Assembly: GCF_004214935.1 (NCBI RefSeq)
Contig: NZ_SFCC01000007.1
Location: forward strand, 62,001-126,000
Direction of reading: 5' to 3'
Length of the DNA: 64,000 bases
Source: Amycolatopsis suaedae
Lineage (GTDB): Bacteria; Actinomycetota; Actinomycetes; Mycobacteriales; Pseudonocardiaceae
Shown here: positions 16,387 through 25,578 of the stretch, in pieces
How positions within the stretch are numbered: the stretch's first letter is position 1
How the letters are laid out: every line of letters begins with the position of its first letter
The notes under the pieces: model-generated
What the model was told of the DNA's origin: nothing
Seen by the model: only the letters and a program-made list of their open reading frames with translations
The model's database searches: none
Position numbers and translations under genes: made by a program

Positions 16387-18258
16387 TCATTGGCGGCCCG
16401 AGCCGCGATCCACGGTGCCGGCTGAACCGAGGTGCCGCACGGCGAAGCCGATCTCGACCGCGCACTGCCGGATCTGCTCCTCCACCTCCAGCGAGCCGTG
16501 CCCGGCGTCGAACGTGTACTTCTCGTAGTACCTGTCGTGCTCGGCCATCGCCTCCTCGAAGCGGGCCAGCTGGCCGGGCGGCGTCCGCGGATCGTGATCG
16601 CCGCACAGCAACAGCACCGGTGCCACGACCCGAGGTACGTAGGTCAACGGGGACGACCGTACGTAGACCTCGGGTACGTCGTCCGGGCCGCCCCCGAACA
16701 ACTCGTCGTCGAAGTGCCGCAGCGACGGCAGTTGCTCGCGGTAAGCCGCGACATAGTCCGCGATGGGCGCACCGGCGATCCCGGCCGCCCACCGCCGCGG
16801 CTGCCTGCCGACGCCGAGGAGGGCGAGGTACCCGCCCCACGACCACCCCCGCAGCACACAGCGGCGCGGATCGGCGACTCCGTGCGCGACCGCCCAGTCG
16901 TGGGCACTGCCGAGGTCGTCCAGCGCGAGACACCCCGGGTCGCCCTTGATCGCCTCGCGCCACGACCGGCCGTATCCGGTGGAACCGCGGTAGTTGGCGT
17001 GCACCACGGCGAAACCCGCGTCCAACCAGGTGGCGCGGATCGCGGAGAAGTAGTCCTCGTCGGCCGCGTAGGGTCCACCGTGGACGGAGAACACCGTCGG
17101 CCACGGCCCCGGCGAGTCCGGGGTCGCGTAGAGGACGTGCAGACGCCCCGCGGCCGGTCCGTCGACGTCGACGAACGCGTCGAGGACACGCCGCGACGGC
17201 GGCGCCGGCTCACCCGGTGCACACAGCAGAACCCGGTCACTGCCGTCGGTTCCGTACCTACGCACCTCGGGTGGATGCGCGGCGTCGCACCAGACGTACT
17301 CGATGCTCGCGTCCTGGCGTGCCGCGGCCGCGCCAATCCAGCCGGTGCGCACGGGGATCCGATCGAGGCCGTGCCGCGCCAGGTCATAGCGATACAGGGA
17401 GGTGCGGCCCCACTCGGAGCGGCCGAGCAACAGCGCCGACGCTCCTGGGAACCAGCGGGCCCAGGTCTCCCCTGCCAGGTCTGCCTCGACAGAGGTCTCC
17501 GAGTCGTCGTCGAGGTTCCAGATGAACGGGACACGGTTGCCATCGCGTTCGTGTGCCATCAGGATCCGGCGGTCGCCGGGCACCGGCGAGAACCCGAACA
17601 CTTCGAGCCCGTGGTCGGCACCGTCCCACTTCCGCCCGATCTCCCGGCCGTCCCCGAGTGCGAGCACGGAGACCGTGGGCCGCAGCATGCTCGCGCCGGC
17701 CGCGTGACTGACCACCGCGAGCTCATCCGCCGGGTCCAGGTCGTGCACCGACGCCGACGTGCTGTCGTGCAGCAAGGCGGAAACCTCGCTCTTGTCCTCG
17801 TCGTAATACCACAGGGTGCACCCGTCCGCCGCCATCATGGCGACGACGCCGCGGCTCACGCCCAGCGCCTGACCGAGCGGGAAGCCCTCTGTGGTGATCG
17901 GTGTCTCCTCCGGCTCCGGCAGCGGACGTCCCGGCGCGGGGAACCGCACGCGGTGCCACCGCCCCGTCTCCGCCCCGGACGGGTCGGTGAAGTACCAGAT
18001 CCACCGGCCGTCGGCGCTCAGCGCGCAGACATATGCGCCGTGTCGTGCCGTGGTCACCTCCCAGTGCTCGTCGGTCACCCGGTTCCAGGCGTGTACCTGG
18101 AAGGTGCCGGAGCTGTTGGAGACGTACACGTTGTGCTCCGGCCGCTGCCTCGCCGGGATGGGCGGTGTGACGACCGCGGCGGTGAACCGTCTACGCCATG
18201 TGGCCTCCCGCGCGGGATCGTCGAAGAGCCGTTCGGGAACGCGGGCATCGTTTGCCAC
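16387..18258 (-). CDS. S9 prolyl oligopeptidase-like peptidase at the end of the lanthipeptide operon
   Basis: This 623-residue protein has a beta-propeller N-terminal half and an alpha/beta-hydrolase C-terminal half. The nucleophile is in RGWSWGGYLAL, the acid in LLCGDHDPRTP and the histidine in DAGHGSLE; the oxyanion region is FSVHGGPYAADEDY. No signal peptide is seen, so it acts in the cytosol. GTG at 18258 has AGGAG seven bases upstream. It begins 28 bases after the second M16 gene on the same strand and could be the last gene of the lanthipeptide operon. Such enzymes cut after proline; the precursor has Pro33 just before the SSAPC segment. A role in leader trimming is inference. Confidence 0.85.
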   Translation of the reverse strand: MANDARVPERLFDDPAREATWRRRFTAAVVTPPIPARQRPEHNVYVSNSSGTFQVHAWNRVTDEHWEVTTARHGAYVCALSADGRWIWYFTDPSGAETGRWHRVRFPAPGRPLPEPEETPITTEGFPLGQALGVSRGVVAMMAADGCTLWYYDEDKSEVSALLHDSTSASVHDLDPADELAVVSHAAGASMLRPTVSVLALGDGREIGRKWDGADHGLEVFGFSPVPGDRRILMAHERDGNRVPFIWNLDDDSETSVEADLAGETWARWFPGASALLLGRSEWGRTSLYRYDLARHGLDRIPVRTGWIGAAAARQDASIEYVWCDAAHPPEVRRYGTDGSDRVLLCAPGEPAPPSRRVLDAFVDVDGPAAGRLHVLYATPDSPGPWPTVFSVHGGPYAADEDYFSAIRATWLDAGFAVVHANYRGSTGYGRSWREAIKGDPGCLALDDLGSAHDWAVAHGVADPRRCVLRGWSWGGYLALLGVGRQPRRWAAGIAGAPIADYVAAYREQLPSLRHFDDELFGGGPDDVPEVYVRSSPLTYVPRVVAPVLLLCGDHDPRTPPGQLARFEEAMAEHDRYYEKYTFDAGHGSLEVEEQIRQCAVEIGFAVRHLGSAGTVDRGSGRQ

Positions 18259-18286
18259 GGAGGAACTCCTGGGTTCGGGACTACTG

Positions 18287-19480
18287 TCACGTACGCAACG
18301 TCCAGGGGCCCGCCCTCGGTGGGTGGGGGTGGGAAGCCGGAGCCGTGAGGATTCCATGGAACAGTTCGGGCCGGAACCACCGCGACAGGGCCTCGCGCAC
18401 CTGATCCGGTTCGATCGCACGGACGAGTGCGGGGAAGGCAGCCAAGGTGGCGAAGGGCACCCGCAGGGCGGCGTAGCCCGCGACGGCACTGGCGAGGGTG
18501 GACTGGCTGGCCGTGGCCAATGCGGGAACCGCGGCCGCGTACCGGCGGGCCGACGCGATCTCGTCGTCGGTGACCTCGCCACGGGCCAGCCGGGTCAGCA
18601 GGTCCCCGAGCGCCTCCAGCGCGCGGTGCACGTCCCGGCCCGCCGCCGAGAACTCGATCAGGTGCCAGCTGCCGTACCAGCCGCGCCGAGCCGCCGACTC
18701 CGCGGTGTAGACCAGTCCAAGGTCCTGTCGCAGCAGCGAGTGCAGGCGGCTCGCGGGATGCCCGCCCAGCACCACCTCGGCCACGCGTGCCGCCGGGTGG
18801 GCGGGGTCGGTCAGCTCGGCAGCGGGTCCGGCGAGGAGGACCGACGAGCGGGTGCCCTCCGGCACCCGCAGCACCAGGACGTCCGGTTCGGACACCGGCG
18901 TCAACGGCGGCGCCACCGGGGTACTGCCCGCCTCCGCACGTTCCCAGCGCCCGACAGTGTCCTCGAGCGCAGCGCGAACGGCCCGGTCGACCGGCCCCAC
19001 CACGACGATCACGGCGTCGTCCGGCACCAGCGACCACGCCCGCGCCGGGCGGGTGCCGTCCGGTACGGCGATCGGATGCGTACCGTAACGGTGTTCGAGC
19101 AGGCGCCGTTCCCACACCTCCGGCCCGCCGTCGCTCCCGGCACCGGAACCGGACGGGCCGGCCGTGGCAGCCGGCTCCTTCGCGCTGGCCAGCGCCCGTG
19201 CGAGCGCGTCGAGCACGGGCCGCAGCGCGTCGGCGAGCACACTCACCGACACCGTCAGGGCCGACTCGTCGACCGAACACGTCACCAGCGCACCCGCGTC
19301 GGCGAAAACGGGAGTGGCGAGCAGACGGCCGGTGTAGGCCGCGATGGCACGTCGTTGTCCGCGGCCGGCACCCGGGGTGCGCACGACCAGCCGCAGGTCC
19401 AGCTTCGGCACGACGGTGCGCTCGACGGCGAGCACCGGCAGGCCGTTGGCCAGGGCGAACTCGCGTACCGGCGGGAACAT
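18287..19480 (-). CDS. M16-family peptidase subunit without zinc motif (LanP2-like)
   Basis: This 397-residue M16-fold protein has no HxxEH zinc motif but keeps the C-terminal RxxxxY-type pair in HSLLRQDLGLVYTAES that M16B partner subunits supply to the active site. It lies 14 bases after the catalytic M16 gene, as in class V lanthipeptide clusters, where paired M16 proteases are thought to remove the leader peptide. Start ATG at 19480. Confidence 0.85.
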   Translation of the reverse strand: MFPPVREFALANGLPVLAVERTVVPKLDLRLVVRTPGAGRGQRRAIAAYTGRLLATPVFADAGALVTCSVDESALTVSVSVLADALRPVLDALARALASAKEPAATAGPSGSGAGSDGGPEVWERRLLEHRYGTHPIAVPDGTRPARAWSLVPDDAVIVVVGPVDRAVRAALEDTVGRWERAEAGSTPVAPPLTPVSEPDVLVLRVPEGTRSSVLLAGPAAELTDPAHPAARVAEVVLGGHPASRLHSLLRQDLGLVYTAESAARRGWYGSWHLIEFSAAGRDVHRALEALGDLLTRLARGEVTDDEIASARRYAAAVPALATASQSTLASAVAGYAALRVPFATLAAFPALVRAIEPDQVREALSRWFRPELFHGILTAPASHPHPPRAGPWTLRT

Positions 19481-19494
19481 GGGGCAGGTCGTGG

Positions 19495-20733
19495 TCAGCG
19501 GGAACCTCCGGGGTCGACGGGCAGTACGGTCCGGGGCCCGGCCAGCAGCCGCTCCGCGGCCTCACGTGCCGCCTGTGGTGGCAGGCCGGCCAGTTCCGCG
19601 GACAGCCCGGTCCAGGACCGGTGGCCGAAGCCGAGCGCCTCAGCGCGGCCGAGGCCGATCGCGTGCCGCAGCGGGTCGTCGACGAGATGGTGCTGCTCCA
19701 GCTGGAGCCTGCGGACCGCGCGCATGCGAGCACGGTCGTCGATGCCGTGGCGGCGCACGTGGTCCAGGGTCAGCAGGAGCAGCCCGGCCAGGTCGCCGAC
19801 GTCCCCACGGGACGCGGTCAGCTCGGCGAGTGCGAGGTCGGCACGCCTGCGCCGCAGCCACCGTCCCCCCGGCCCCACCGACATCGTGGCCCGGGCCAGC
19901 TCGGCACGCCCCGCGCTGAGCGCCGGAAAGTGGTGGGTGGACAGCACCCGTGCCAGCAGCACGTGGGCCAGATAGGCGGCCCGGTCCAGTTCCGGGTCCG
20001 GCACGGGGAAGCCGACGGCGGCCCGGAGGCGCCCGTCCTCAGCGGGCACGGGATCCGGCGCCGGGCCGTGCGCGCCGGAGGCCGGACCGGCCTCGCTCGC
20101 GCCGCAGGGCCGCAGGCCCCCGAAAAACCGCTCCACCAGTGCTACGACATCAGCTGTTCCCGCGTCACCCACTACGGACACCACCAGGTTGTCCGCGCCG
20201 TAGTGACGGTCGACGAAGCCGGTGCAGTCGTCACCGCGCAGGGTCATGAGCTGGTCCGGGTCACCGTGCGGGGCCAGGGCCGCGGCGGTGCGGCCCAGGA
20301 GCGCCGGGGCGACGGCATACCACGAGGCACCGGACGCGGAAGTGCCGCGTGCCTCGTCGATCTCGGCGAGCACCACCCCCCGCTCGGCCTCCACGGCCGA
20401 GTCGGTGACCGCCGTCGGCGCGAACCGCCGGCCTTCGGCCCGCAGGATCGCGGTGGTCTCCCCCGCGGGAACCAGCGAGTGGTAGACGGTGGTGTCGTGA
20501 CCGGTCGTGGCGTTGCAGAGGCCGCCGACGGCCCGCACCTGTTCGAGGTGACCGGCGGATACGGGGCTCCTGCGGAACATCAGGTGTTCGACGAGATGCG
20601 CGAGGCCACTCCCACCACGCGGGTCGGAGCTCGCACCGGCTCCGACCGTCACCGCGATCGCGCACACGGCCGCGTCAGGACGCTGGTCGACGACCACGCG
20701 CACCCCGTTGGGCAGCGTGCTCAGTGAAGTCAC
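19495..20733 (-). CDS. M16 zinc peptidase, catalytic subunit (LanP1-like)
   Basis: This 412-residue M16B metallopeptidase has the inverted zinc motif HLVEH at residues 46-50 and the third ligand glutamate near residue 124 (VVLAEIDEARG). It probably forms a heterodimer with the downstream non-catalytic partner to cleave the lanthipeptide leader. Its ATG overlaps the stop of the reductase gene by four bases, so it belongs to the same translationally coupled operon. Confidence 0.9.
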   Translation of the reverse strand: MTSLSTLPNGVRVVVDQRPDAAVCAIAVTVGAGASSDPRGGSGLAHLVEHLMFRRSPVSAGHLEQVRAVGGLCNATTGHDTTVYHSLVPAGETTAILRAEGRRFAPTAVTDSAVEAERGVVLAEIDEARGTSASGASWYAVAPALLGRTAAALAPHGDPDQLMTLRGDDCTGFVDRHYGADNLVVSVVGDAGTADVVALVERFFGGLRPCGASEAGPASGAHGPAPDPVPAEDGRLRAAVGFPVPDPELDRAAYLAHVLLARVLSTHHFPALSAGRAELARATMSVGPGGRWLRRRRADLALAELTASRGDVGDLAGLLLLTLDHVRRHGIDDRARMRAVRRLQLEQHHLVDDPLRHAIGLGRAEALGFGHRSWTGLSAELAGLPPQAAREAAERLLAGPRTVLPVDPGGSR

Positions 20734-21746
20734 GTCCGCACGCTCGCGGTCCCAGGGCGGAGCTGGTCCGCCGCCGCGAATACCGCGACCAGGTCGTCGA
20801 CGGCAGCCCGCAGTCCCTCGGTCACCTGGACGCCAGTGGTCTTGACCACCAGCTCGCCGACACCGCAGGCGTGGTACTCACGCAGCCGGTCGGCGATCTC
20901 CTCCGGGCTCCCGTAGAGAAAGATGCCCCGGTCGACCAGCTCGCGGGCGTCGTCGAGTGCGTCCACGCCGGACAGTGTCAGCCCCGATCGTCGCAGCATG
21001 TCACGGTAATGCGCCCCCCGTAGATGCAGGCCGGCAGCGGAGTCGGCGAGGACCGCGGGGTCACGGCCGGGGCGGCGTACCGCGACCTGGACGAGTGTGG
21101 CCAGCCTCGGGACAGGCCTCCCGGCTTCCCGCGCCCCCTCTCGCAACGCCGGCAGCAGCGTCGCGGTCAGGTAGGCGGGCGAGGTCAGCCAGCTGATGGC
21201 GACGTCGGCGACCGACCCCGTCGTACGGGCCATCGACGGCCGGATCACCCCCAGCCCGACCTCCACCTCCGGTCCCGGTTCGAACGCGGGGAGGTCGCGC
21301 TGGGTGAAGTACTCACCGTGGAAGGTCACCACGCCGTCGGCCGCGCACAGCCTGCCGACGATCGTGGCGAACTCCGCGGCCGCGGCTTTGGGGCTGCGGT
21401 AGGCATCGGCACGCAGCGCCCTGACGAACGCCGGTGTCGCCGGCCCGAAACCGGCGGTGTATCTCCTTCCCGACAGCGCCGCGATCGACCGGGCGGTGAG
21501 CGCGGCGTCGTAGGGATGCCGCAGCGGGGTCAACGCCACCCCGCTGGCGTAGGAGATCTCGATGCCCTTGCCGACGAAGTACGCGATCAGCGACTGGGAA
21601 TCGAGCAATCCGCTGTTGCCGAACCACATCCGCTGTCCCCGGCTGGCCTCGGCCAGCCGGGCGAACGGGATGACGTCACCGGGTACCCGTGCCTGCAGAG
21701 GGGTTCCGACGGACAGGGTCATCGGCGCGTAGTTCGGGCTCGTCAT
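20730..21746 (-). CDS. LLM-class F420-dependent oxidoreductase (LanJC-like)
   Basis: This 338-residue luciferase-like TIM-barrel protein shows the family pattern (FARLAEASRGQRMWFGNSG, GIEISYASGVALTPLRHPYDAALTARSIAALSGRRYTAGFGP, LYGSPEEIADRLREYHACGVGELVV). Proteins of this class in class V lanthipeptide clusters reduce dehydroamino acids to D-amino acids with F420H2. That role fits here because the core has several Ser and Thr. Cofactor choice (F420 or FMN) cannot be settled from sequence alone. It starts seven bases after the methyltransferase stop. Confidence 0.82.
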   Translation of the reverse strand: MTSPNYAPMTLSVGTPLQARVPGDVIPFARLAEASRGQRMWFGNSGLLDSQSLIAYFVGKGIEISYASGVALTPLRHPYDAALTARSIAALSGRRYTAGFGPATPAFVRALRADAYRSPKAAAAEFATIVGRLCAADGVVTFHGEYFTQRDLPAFEPGPEVEVGLGVIRPSMARTTGSVADVAISWLTSPAYLTATLLPALREGAREAGRPVPRLATLVQVAVRRPGRDPAVLADSAAGLHLRGAHYRDMLRRSGLTLSGVDALDDARELVDRGIFLYGSPEEIADRLREYHACGVGELVVKTTGVQVTEGLRAAVDDLVAVFAAADQLRPGTASVRT

Positions 21747-21753
21747 CGCGGTG

Positions 21754-22518
21754 TCAACTCGCTTCGTCGACGAGGACCGTCACGTACATCGGGCTGTCCG
21801 CGGTGAGCTGGCCGCGGTCCCACCCACCCCACCTCTCCCGCACGCGCAGCCCGGCCAGCCGCGCCATCAGGTCCAGCTCCGCGGGCCAGACGTAACGCAT
21901 GAAGCCGGCGGCGACCCGCGGGGTCCCGCCGTCGATCATCGTGTTGAGCAGGAACATCAACTGTCCTTCCGGGACGATCTGTGTCTGTTCCATCAGCACG
22001 GCACCCGGGCCGAGCGGATGGGTGACCGTCTCCGTCATGCGCCGGGTGTGATGGCGTCCCGGCTCGAACGTCTCCAGCACGATCCGGCCGCCCGGGGCCA
22101 GGTGGCGCCGCATGACCCGCAGGACCTCGATCTGCTCGTCCTGCGTGGGAGCGCAGCACAGCGCGTTGAAGACGCCGGCCACGAGATCGAACCTCCGGTC
22201 GAGGTCGAGGCCGCCGAAAGTGGCGTGCACTGTGTCCACAGTGGCCCCGGGATCGTTCGACCTGAGTACGCCCAGCATTTTCGACGAGGAGTCGATGCCG
22301 GTGACCCGGACGCCGCGGGCAGCCAGCGGGATGGCGATCCGGCCGGTCCCCACGCCGAACTCCAGTGCCGAACCGCCCTCACCGGCCAGCTCGGCGAGCA
22401 CGCCGACGCACTGTTCGACCCCGGCCGTGACCGGGTAGAGCTGGTCGTACACCTCGGCGAGCGAGTCACCGTACGCTCCACTCAGCGCCAGGTCGCTCGT
22501 CACGGTCTGCTGACTCAT
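21754..22518 (-). CDS. SAM-dependent methyltransferase (lanthipeptide N-methylation)
   Basis: This 254-residue class I methyltransferase has motif I ALEFGVGTGRIAIPLAARG, acidic motif VTGIDSSSKM, and the post-motif VLETFEPG. N,N-dimethylation of the peptide N-terminus is a known step in lexapeptide and cacaoidin, and this gene occupies the matching place in the operon. The ATG at 22518 overlaps the HopA1-type gene stop (ATGA). Confidence 0.85.
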   Translation of the reverse strand: MSQQTVTSDLALSGAYGDSLAEVYDQLYPVTAGVEQCVGVLAELAGEGGSALEFGVGTGRIAIPLAARGVRVTGIDSSSKMLGVLRSNDPGATVDTVHATFGGLDLDRRFDLVAGVFNALCCAPTQDEQIEVLRVMRRHLAPGGRIVLETFEPGRHHTRRMTETVTHPLGPGAVLMEQTQIVPEGQLMFLLNTMIDGGTPRVAAGFMRYVWPAELDLMARLAGLRVRERWGGWDRGQLTADSPMYVTVLVDEAS

Positions 22519-23513
22519 CGTTCTCCTCGGGGGTCGGTGCTGTGCGGTCGGCGACCGGCGGCGGTGCCGGTGAGGTTGAAGGCGGGTTCGGCCGGGTCGA
22601 TGCCCGCCTCCAGCAGATACGTCACGACGACCTCGTCCACCGAGCCACCCTCGGTCGCGTGCTGGAGCAGGGCCGAGGTGACCACGGTGGCCCGGTGCTG
22701 GCCGAAGCTCAGGCCACGCATGCCGACCCTGGTGTCGGCGGGGTCGTCCGCGGCCGACACACCGGCGGCCAGCCTGCTGGTGAACAGCGAGCACTGGTCC
22801 CCGACACCCGCGGCACCGGCCACCGCGTCGGCGACGGCGGCGGGCACCCCGGCGTCGGCCGCGCCGTGGTAGACCACGACGGCGTCCCGTCGCGGATAGG
22901 CCCTCGGGTCCGAGAGGACCTTCGCCCGGTAGCCGATGCCCAGCTCATTGAGAGCACGCACCACGCGGCCCCACACCTCGGGGGCGTGCTCGGGCCCGGT
23001 GACGTGGACGAACACCCGGCCGATCGCACCGCCCCGGTCCTCGTGCCCGTGCGGGCCGTCGACCATCAGGAACCCCGGCGACAGCGCGAGCCGAACGGCA
23101 GGCAGGTCGAACGTCAACTCGGCTCCCGGCTCCGGTACGGCTCCGTCGCGCACGGTGTGCGCCGGCAGCCGGACACTCACGCCGGAAAGGCGGACGGCGA
23201 GTCCGTCGCCAAGTATCGCCAGCACCACGCCCTCCGCCGGCGAGGTGGCATGGGGCACGACGGCAGTCAGGCCTGCCTCCAGCCCCTCGTCGCGCAGGCT
23301 GCGCGGGCGCAGGGCCGAACCGTCCGGTGGTGCCGCGCCGGCGTGCAGCTCGGCATAGATCGCGTTGATCAGCTTGGCGCGCAGTTCCCGCACGTTGGCG
23401 GCCTCGATCCGCTGACTGCCGACCGAAGCGCCACGCAAAGTGGGGTCCAGGCGGATGTGGTCGAGGATCTCGTGCACCCGGTGGTGTGCAGCTTGCACGG
23501 CAGGCGCCCTCAT
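22515..23513 (-). CDS. HopA1-type lanthipeptide lyase (LanY)
   Basis: This 332-residue protein resembles the type III effector HopA1 family found in class V lanthipeptide and thioamitide clusters. Recognisable segments are RVFVHVTGPEHAPEVWGRVVRALNELGIGYRAKVLSD, RRDAVVVYHG and LFTSRLAAGVSAADDP. In class V systems this protein eliminates phosphate from phospho-Ser/Thr to give dehydroalanine/dehydrobutyrine. It overlaps the genes on both sides by four bases. Confidence 0.85.
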   Translation of the reverse strand: MRAPAVQAAHHRVHEILDHIRLDPTLRGASVGSQRIEAANVRELRAKLINAIYAELHAGAAPPDGSALRPRSLRDEGLEAGLTAVVPHATSPAEGVVLAILGDGLAVRLSGVSVRLPAHTVRDGAVPEPGAELTFDLPAVRLALSPGFLMVDGPHGHEDRGGAIGRVFVHVTGPEHAPEVWGRVVRALNELGIGYRAKVLSDPRAYPRRDAVVVYHGAADAGVPAAVADAVAGAAGVGDQCSLFTSRLAAGVSAADDPADTRVGMRGLSFGQHRATVVTSALLQHATEGGSVDEVVVTYLLEAGIDPAEPAFNLTGTAAGRRPHSTDPRGER

Positions 23514-24676
23514 CGCCGCTCCCCCGAGCCGTCCACCGGGCTCAGCCCGAGCAGGCCGGCCGCGTCCGAGGCCCGGAGCATCACCGTGCGCCCGACTCCC
23601 GCGGCAGCCCTGTTCAGCGGGGACAGCCTGGACTTCTCTCTGGCCGAGACGTAGAGGCGGTCGAAGAGATGCCAGCCGGCGAAGGCGGTCGCACGGACCG
23701 CGTCGTCACCGGAGAACTCGCGGACCTCGCGGTAACCGGCACAGAACTCGCGGACCAGCGGCCGCTGGCGGCGCAGGCCCGCGATGCACCTGTTGACGAT
23801 GTCGTCGTCGGTGACCTTGCTGCCCATGCCCGTGCCGGTATCGGCGTCGGCGGGTTCGTCGAGCCGGATGGCGGCGGTCATCTGGTAGAGGAACTCACCC
23901 ACCACGGTGCCGACGTCGCGGGCCGGATCGCCGAGCCGGAACTCCTCCCAGTCGACCAGCGACACCTGACCGTCGGCGCAGACCAGGAGCTGGTCCAGCC
24001 GCAGGTCCGCGTGGATCGGTACCGCCGGCGCCCGCTTTTCGCCCTGGCGCAGCCGACGCACCGCGTCGCCGAACTCATGATCGTCCTGCATGATCCGCAA
24101 CGCCTCGAGCTGGGCCATACTGCTGGTAGCGAAGACGTTCCACGGCAACGCGGTGAGCCAGTCGACCGAAGGAAGCGGGCACGCCGAGCTGTCGACGTTC
24201 GCCGGGTCCACGGGCAACTGGTGCAACCGCGCGGTGGCCCGGCCGGCCTGCCGGCTGTGTCGCGGCTCGAACTTCCCGTCTGCCAGCAGTTCCGCACCTG
24301 AGCGGGCGCCGGCTACGAGCTCGAAGACGAGTACGCCGCTCGCGGCGTGCCAGCCGAGGCACGCCGGGCTCGGTGGGCCGCCCCCGGCGGCACGGTTGGT
24401 CTCGAACGCGATCGACCTGGTGAAGCCGTCGAACGGAGCGCCGGTGTCCCGGGGAATCTTCTTCACGAACACCGGACGGCCGCTCGTGGTCGCTCCGGCC
24501 CAGTTGTCGTTGCGGCCGCCGTAGGACTCGAGGCGGTCCGGTTCGAACCGCCCCAGCCCGAGATCCGACAACAGCGTAGTCAGCGCGGGCTCGCCGGCGA
24601 GATCACCCGGTTCGAACCGCGAACCGAAGCGCGGCTCCCGCTCGGCGCCGGTAGGCCTGCCGGCGATGACACTCAT
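23510..24676 (-). CDS. APH-like peptide kinase (LanK)
   Basis: This 388-residue protein has the aminoglycoside/choline kinase fold. The N-lobe lysine is in RPVFVKKIPRD, the catalytic loop is IHADLRLDQLLV (HxDxxxxN-like with Q in place of N) and the metal motif is SLVDWEEFRLGDPARDVG. In class V lanthipeptide synthesis the kinase phosphorylates Ser/Thr of the precursor. It is coupled to LanX upstream and LanY downstream by ATGA overlaps. Confidence 0.87.
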   Translation of the reverse strand: MSVIAGRPTGAEREPRFGSRFEPGDLAGEPALTTLLSDLGLGRFEPDRLESYGGRNDNWAGATTSGRPVFVKKIPRDTGAPFDGFTRSIAFETNRAAGGGPPSPACLGWHAASGVLVFELVAGARSGAELLADGKFEPRHSRQAGRATARLHQLPVDPANVDSSACPLPSVDWLTALPWNVFATSSMAQLEALRIMQDDHEFGDAVRRLRQGEKRAPAVPIHADLRLDQLLVCADGQVSLVDWEEFRLGDPARDVGTVVGEFLYQMTAAIRLDEPADADTGTGMGSKVTDDDIVNRCIAGLRRQRPLVREFCAGYREVREFSGDDAVRATAFAGWHLFDRLYVSAREKSRLSPLNRAAAGVGRTVMLRASDAAGLLGLSPVDGSGERR

Positions 24677-25578
24677 GAGGATCCGCCTTCCGGATGGTCG
24701 GTGACCGCCGCCTCAGCGAGGCGGCGGATGAGCTCGACGTAGCCGGCCAGACTCGGGTGCCAGCCGACGTAGGCTGCGAAGTCGCCGGCGTGGGCGGCGA
24801 TGCGCAGGACCACCGCCTTCGCCAGCAGCCCGGTGGACAGCCCGGCGGTGCCGTACCGCATGACACCGGACCGCAGTGTCCGCACGGCGTGCCGGCGCAC
24901 CGGGTCGCGCTCGACGATCTCCAGCTCTGTGAGCTCGCCCAGCAGCCAGCCGAGGTCGAGTTCGGCGGCGGCGCGGTGCAGGACGGGCCGGGCGAGCAGG
25001 ACAGCGGGCTCGTTCCCCTCGCCCACGACGATATTCGCCAGCGAGAACTCACCGTGCACGCCCACCGGCCGGGCCGGCTCGAGGAGCTGCCGGCACCACC
25101 CGCTCAGCTCCTCCATGCCGGTGATTCCCCAGCTACCCGAGGCCGTCTCCCGCAACCGCGCCAGTGCGCTGCCCGGCACCGGCGGTGTGACGAGCCAGTT
25201 CAGTAGCCTCAGCGCCCCCGGCGGGGGCAAGCCCGAATCGGCCGGCAACCGGTGCAGGGCAAGGACAGCGGGGACCACCGCGGCGAGCGTGTCGGCGGCC
25301 TTCGCGACGCTGTCGTGCTCGCGGTCCAGCAACATCGACGCGAGTGAACTGGCACCGTACGCCGTGTAGACCGCCTCACCGTCCACAATGGCCGGAGCCT
25401 GCATCGGCTCGGGCAAGGGGCCGGGCGGGCACCCCTCGAGGTGCCCCTGCTCGCTGGAAAGGCACCACAGGTAACGCCGGGCGCCGGTCCGCACCACCCG
25501 CACCTGCCGGGATCCGCTGTCGTGCTCGACCACCCGCTCACCCCGGCGCAGAACCGCACGCAGGGTATCGGTCGTCAC
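24673..25578 (-). CDS. Degenerate kinase-like protein (LanX, putative cyclase)
   Basis: This 301-residue protein is in the LanX place of the LanK-LanY-LanX trio. It keeps a worn phosphotransferase loop (VGVHGEFSLANIVVGEG, Glu instead of catalytic Asp) and a remnant of the second motif (AAAELDLGWLLGEL) in which the metal DWE/DFD signature is lost. It is therefore probably non-catalytic as a kinase and could serve in peptide binding or thioether ring formation, the role proposed for LanX proteins. The GTG at 25578 overlaps the decarboxylase stop (GTGA). Confidence 0.72.
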   Translation of the reverse strand: MTTDTLRAVLRRGERVVEHDSGSRQVRVVRTGARRYLWCLSSEQGHLEGCPPGPLPEPMQAPAIVDGEAVYTAYGASSLASMLLDREHDSVAKAADTLAAVVPAVLALHRLPADSGLPPPGALRLLNWLVTPPVPGSALARLRETASGSWGITGMEELSGWCRQLLEPARPVGVHGEFSLANIVVGEGNEPAVLLARPVLHRAAAELDLGWLLGELTELEIVERDPVRRHAVRTLRSGVMRYGTAGLSTGLLAKAVVLRIAAHAGDFAAYVGWHPSLAGYVELIRRLAEAAVTDHPEGGSS

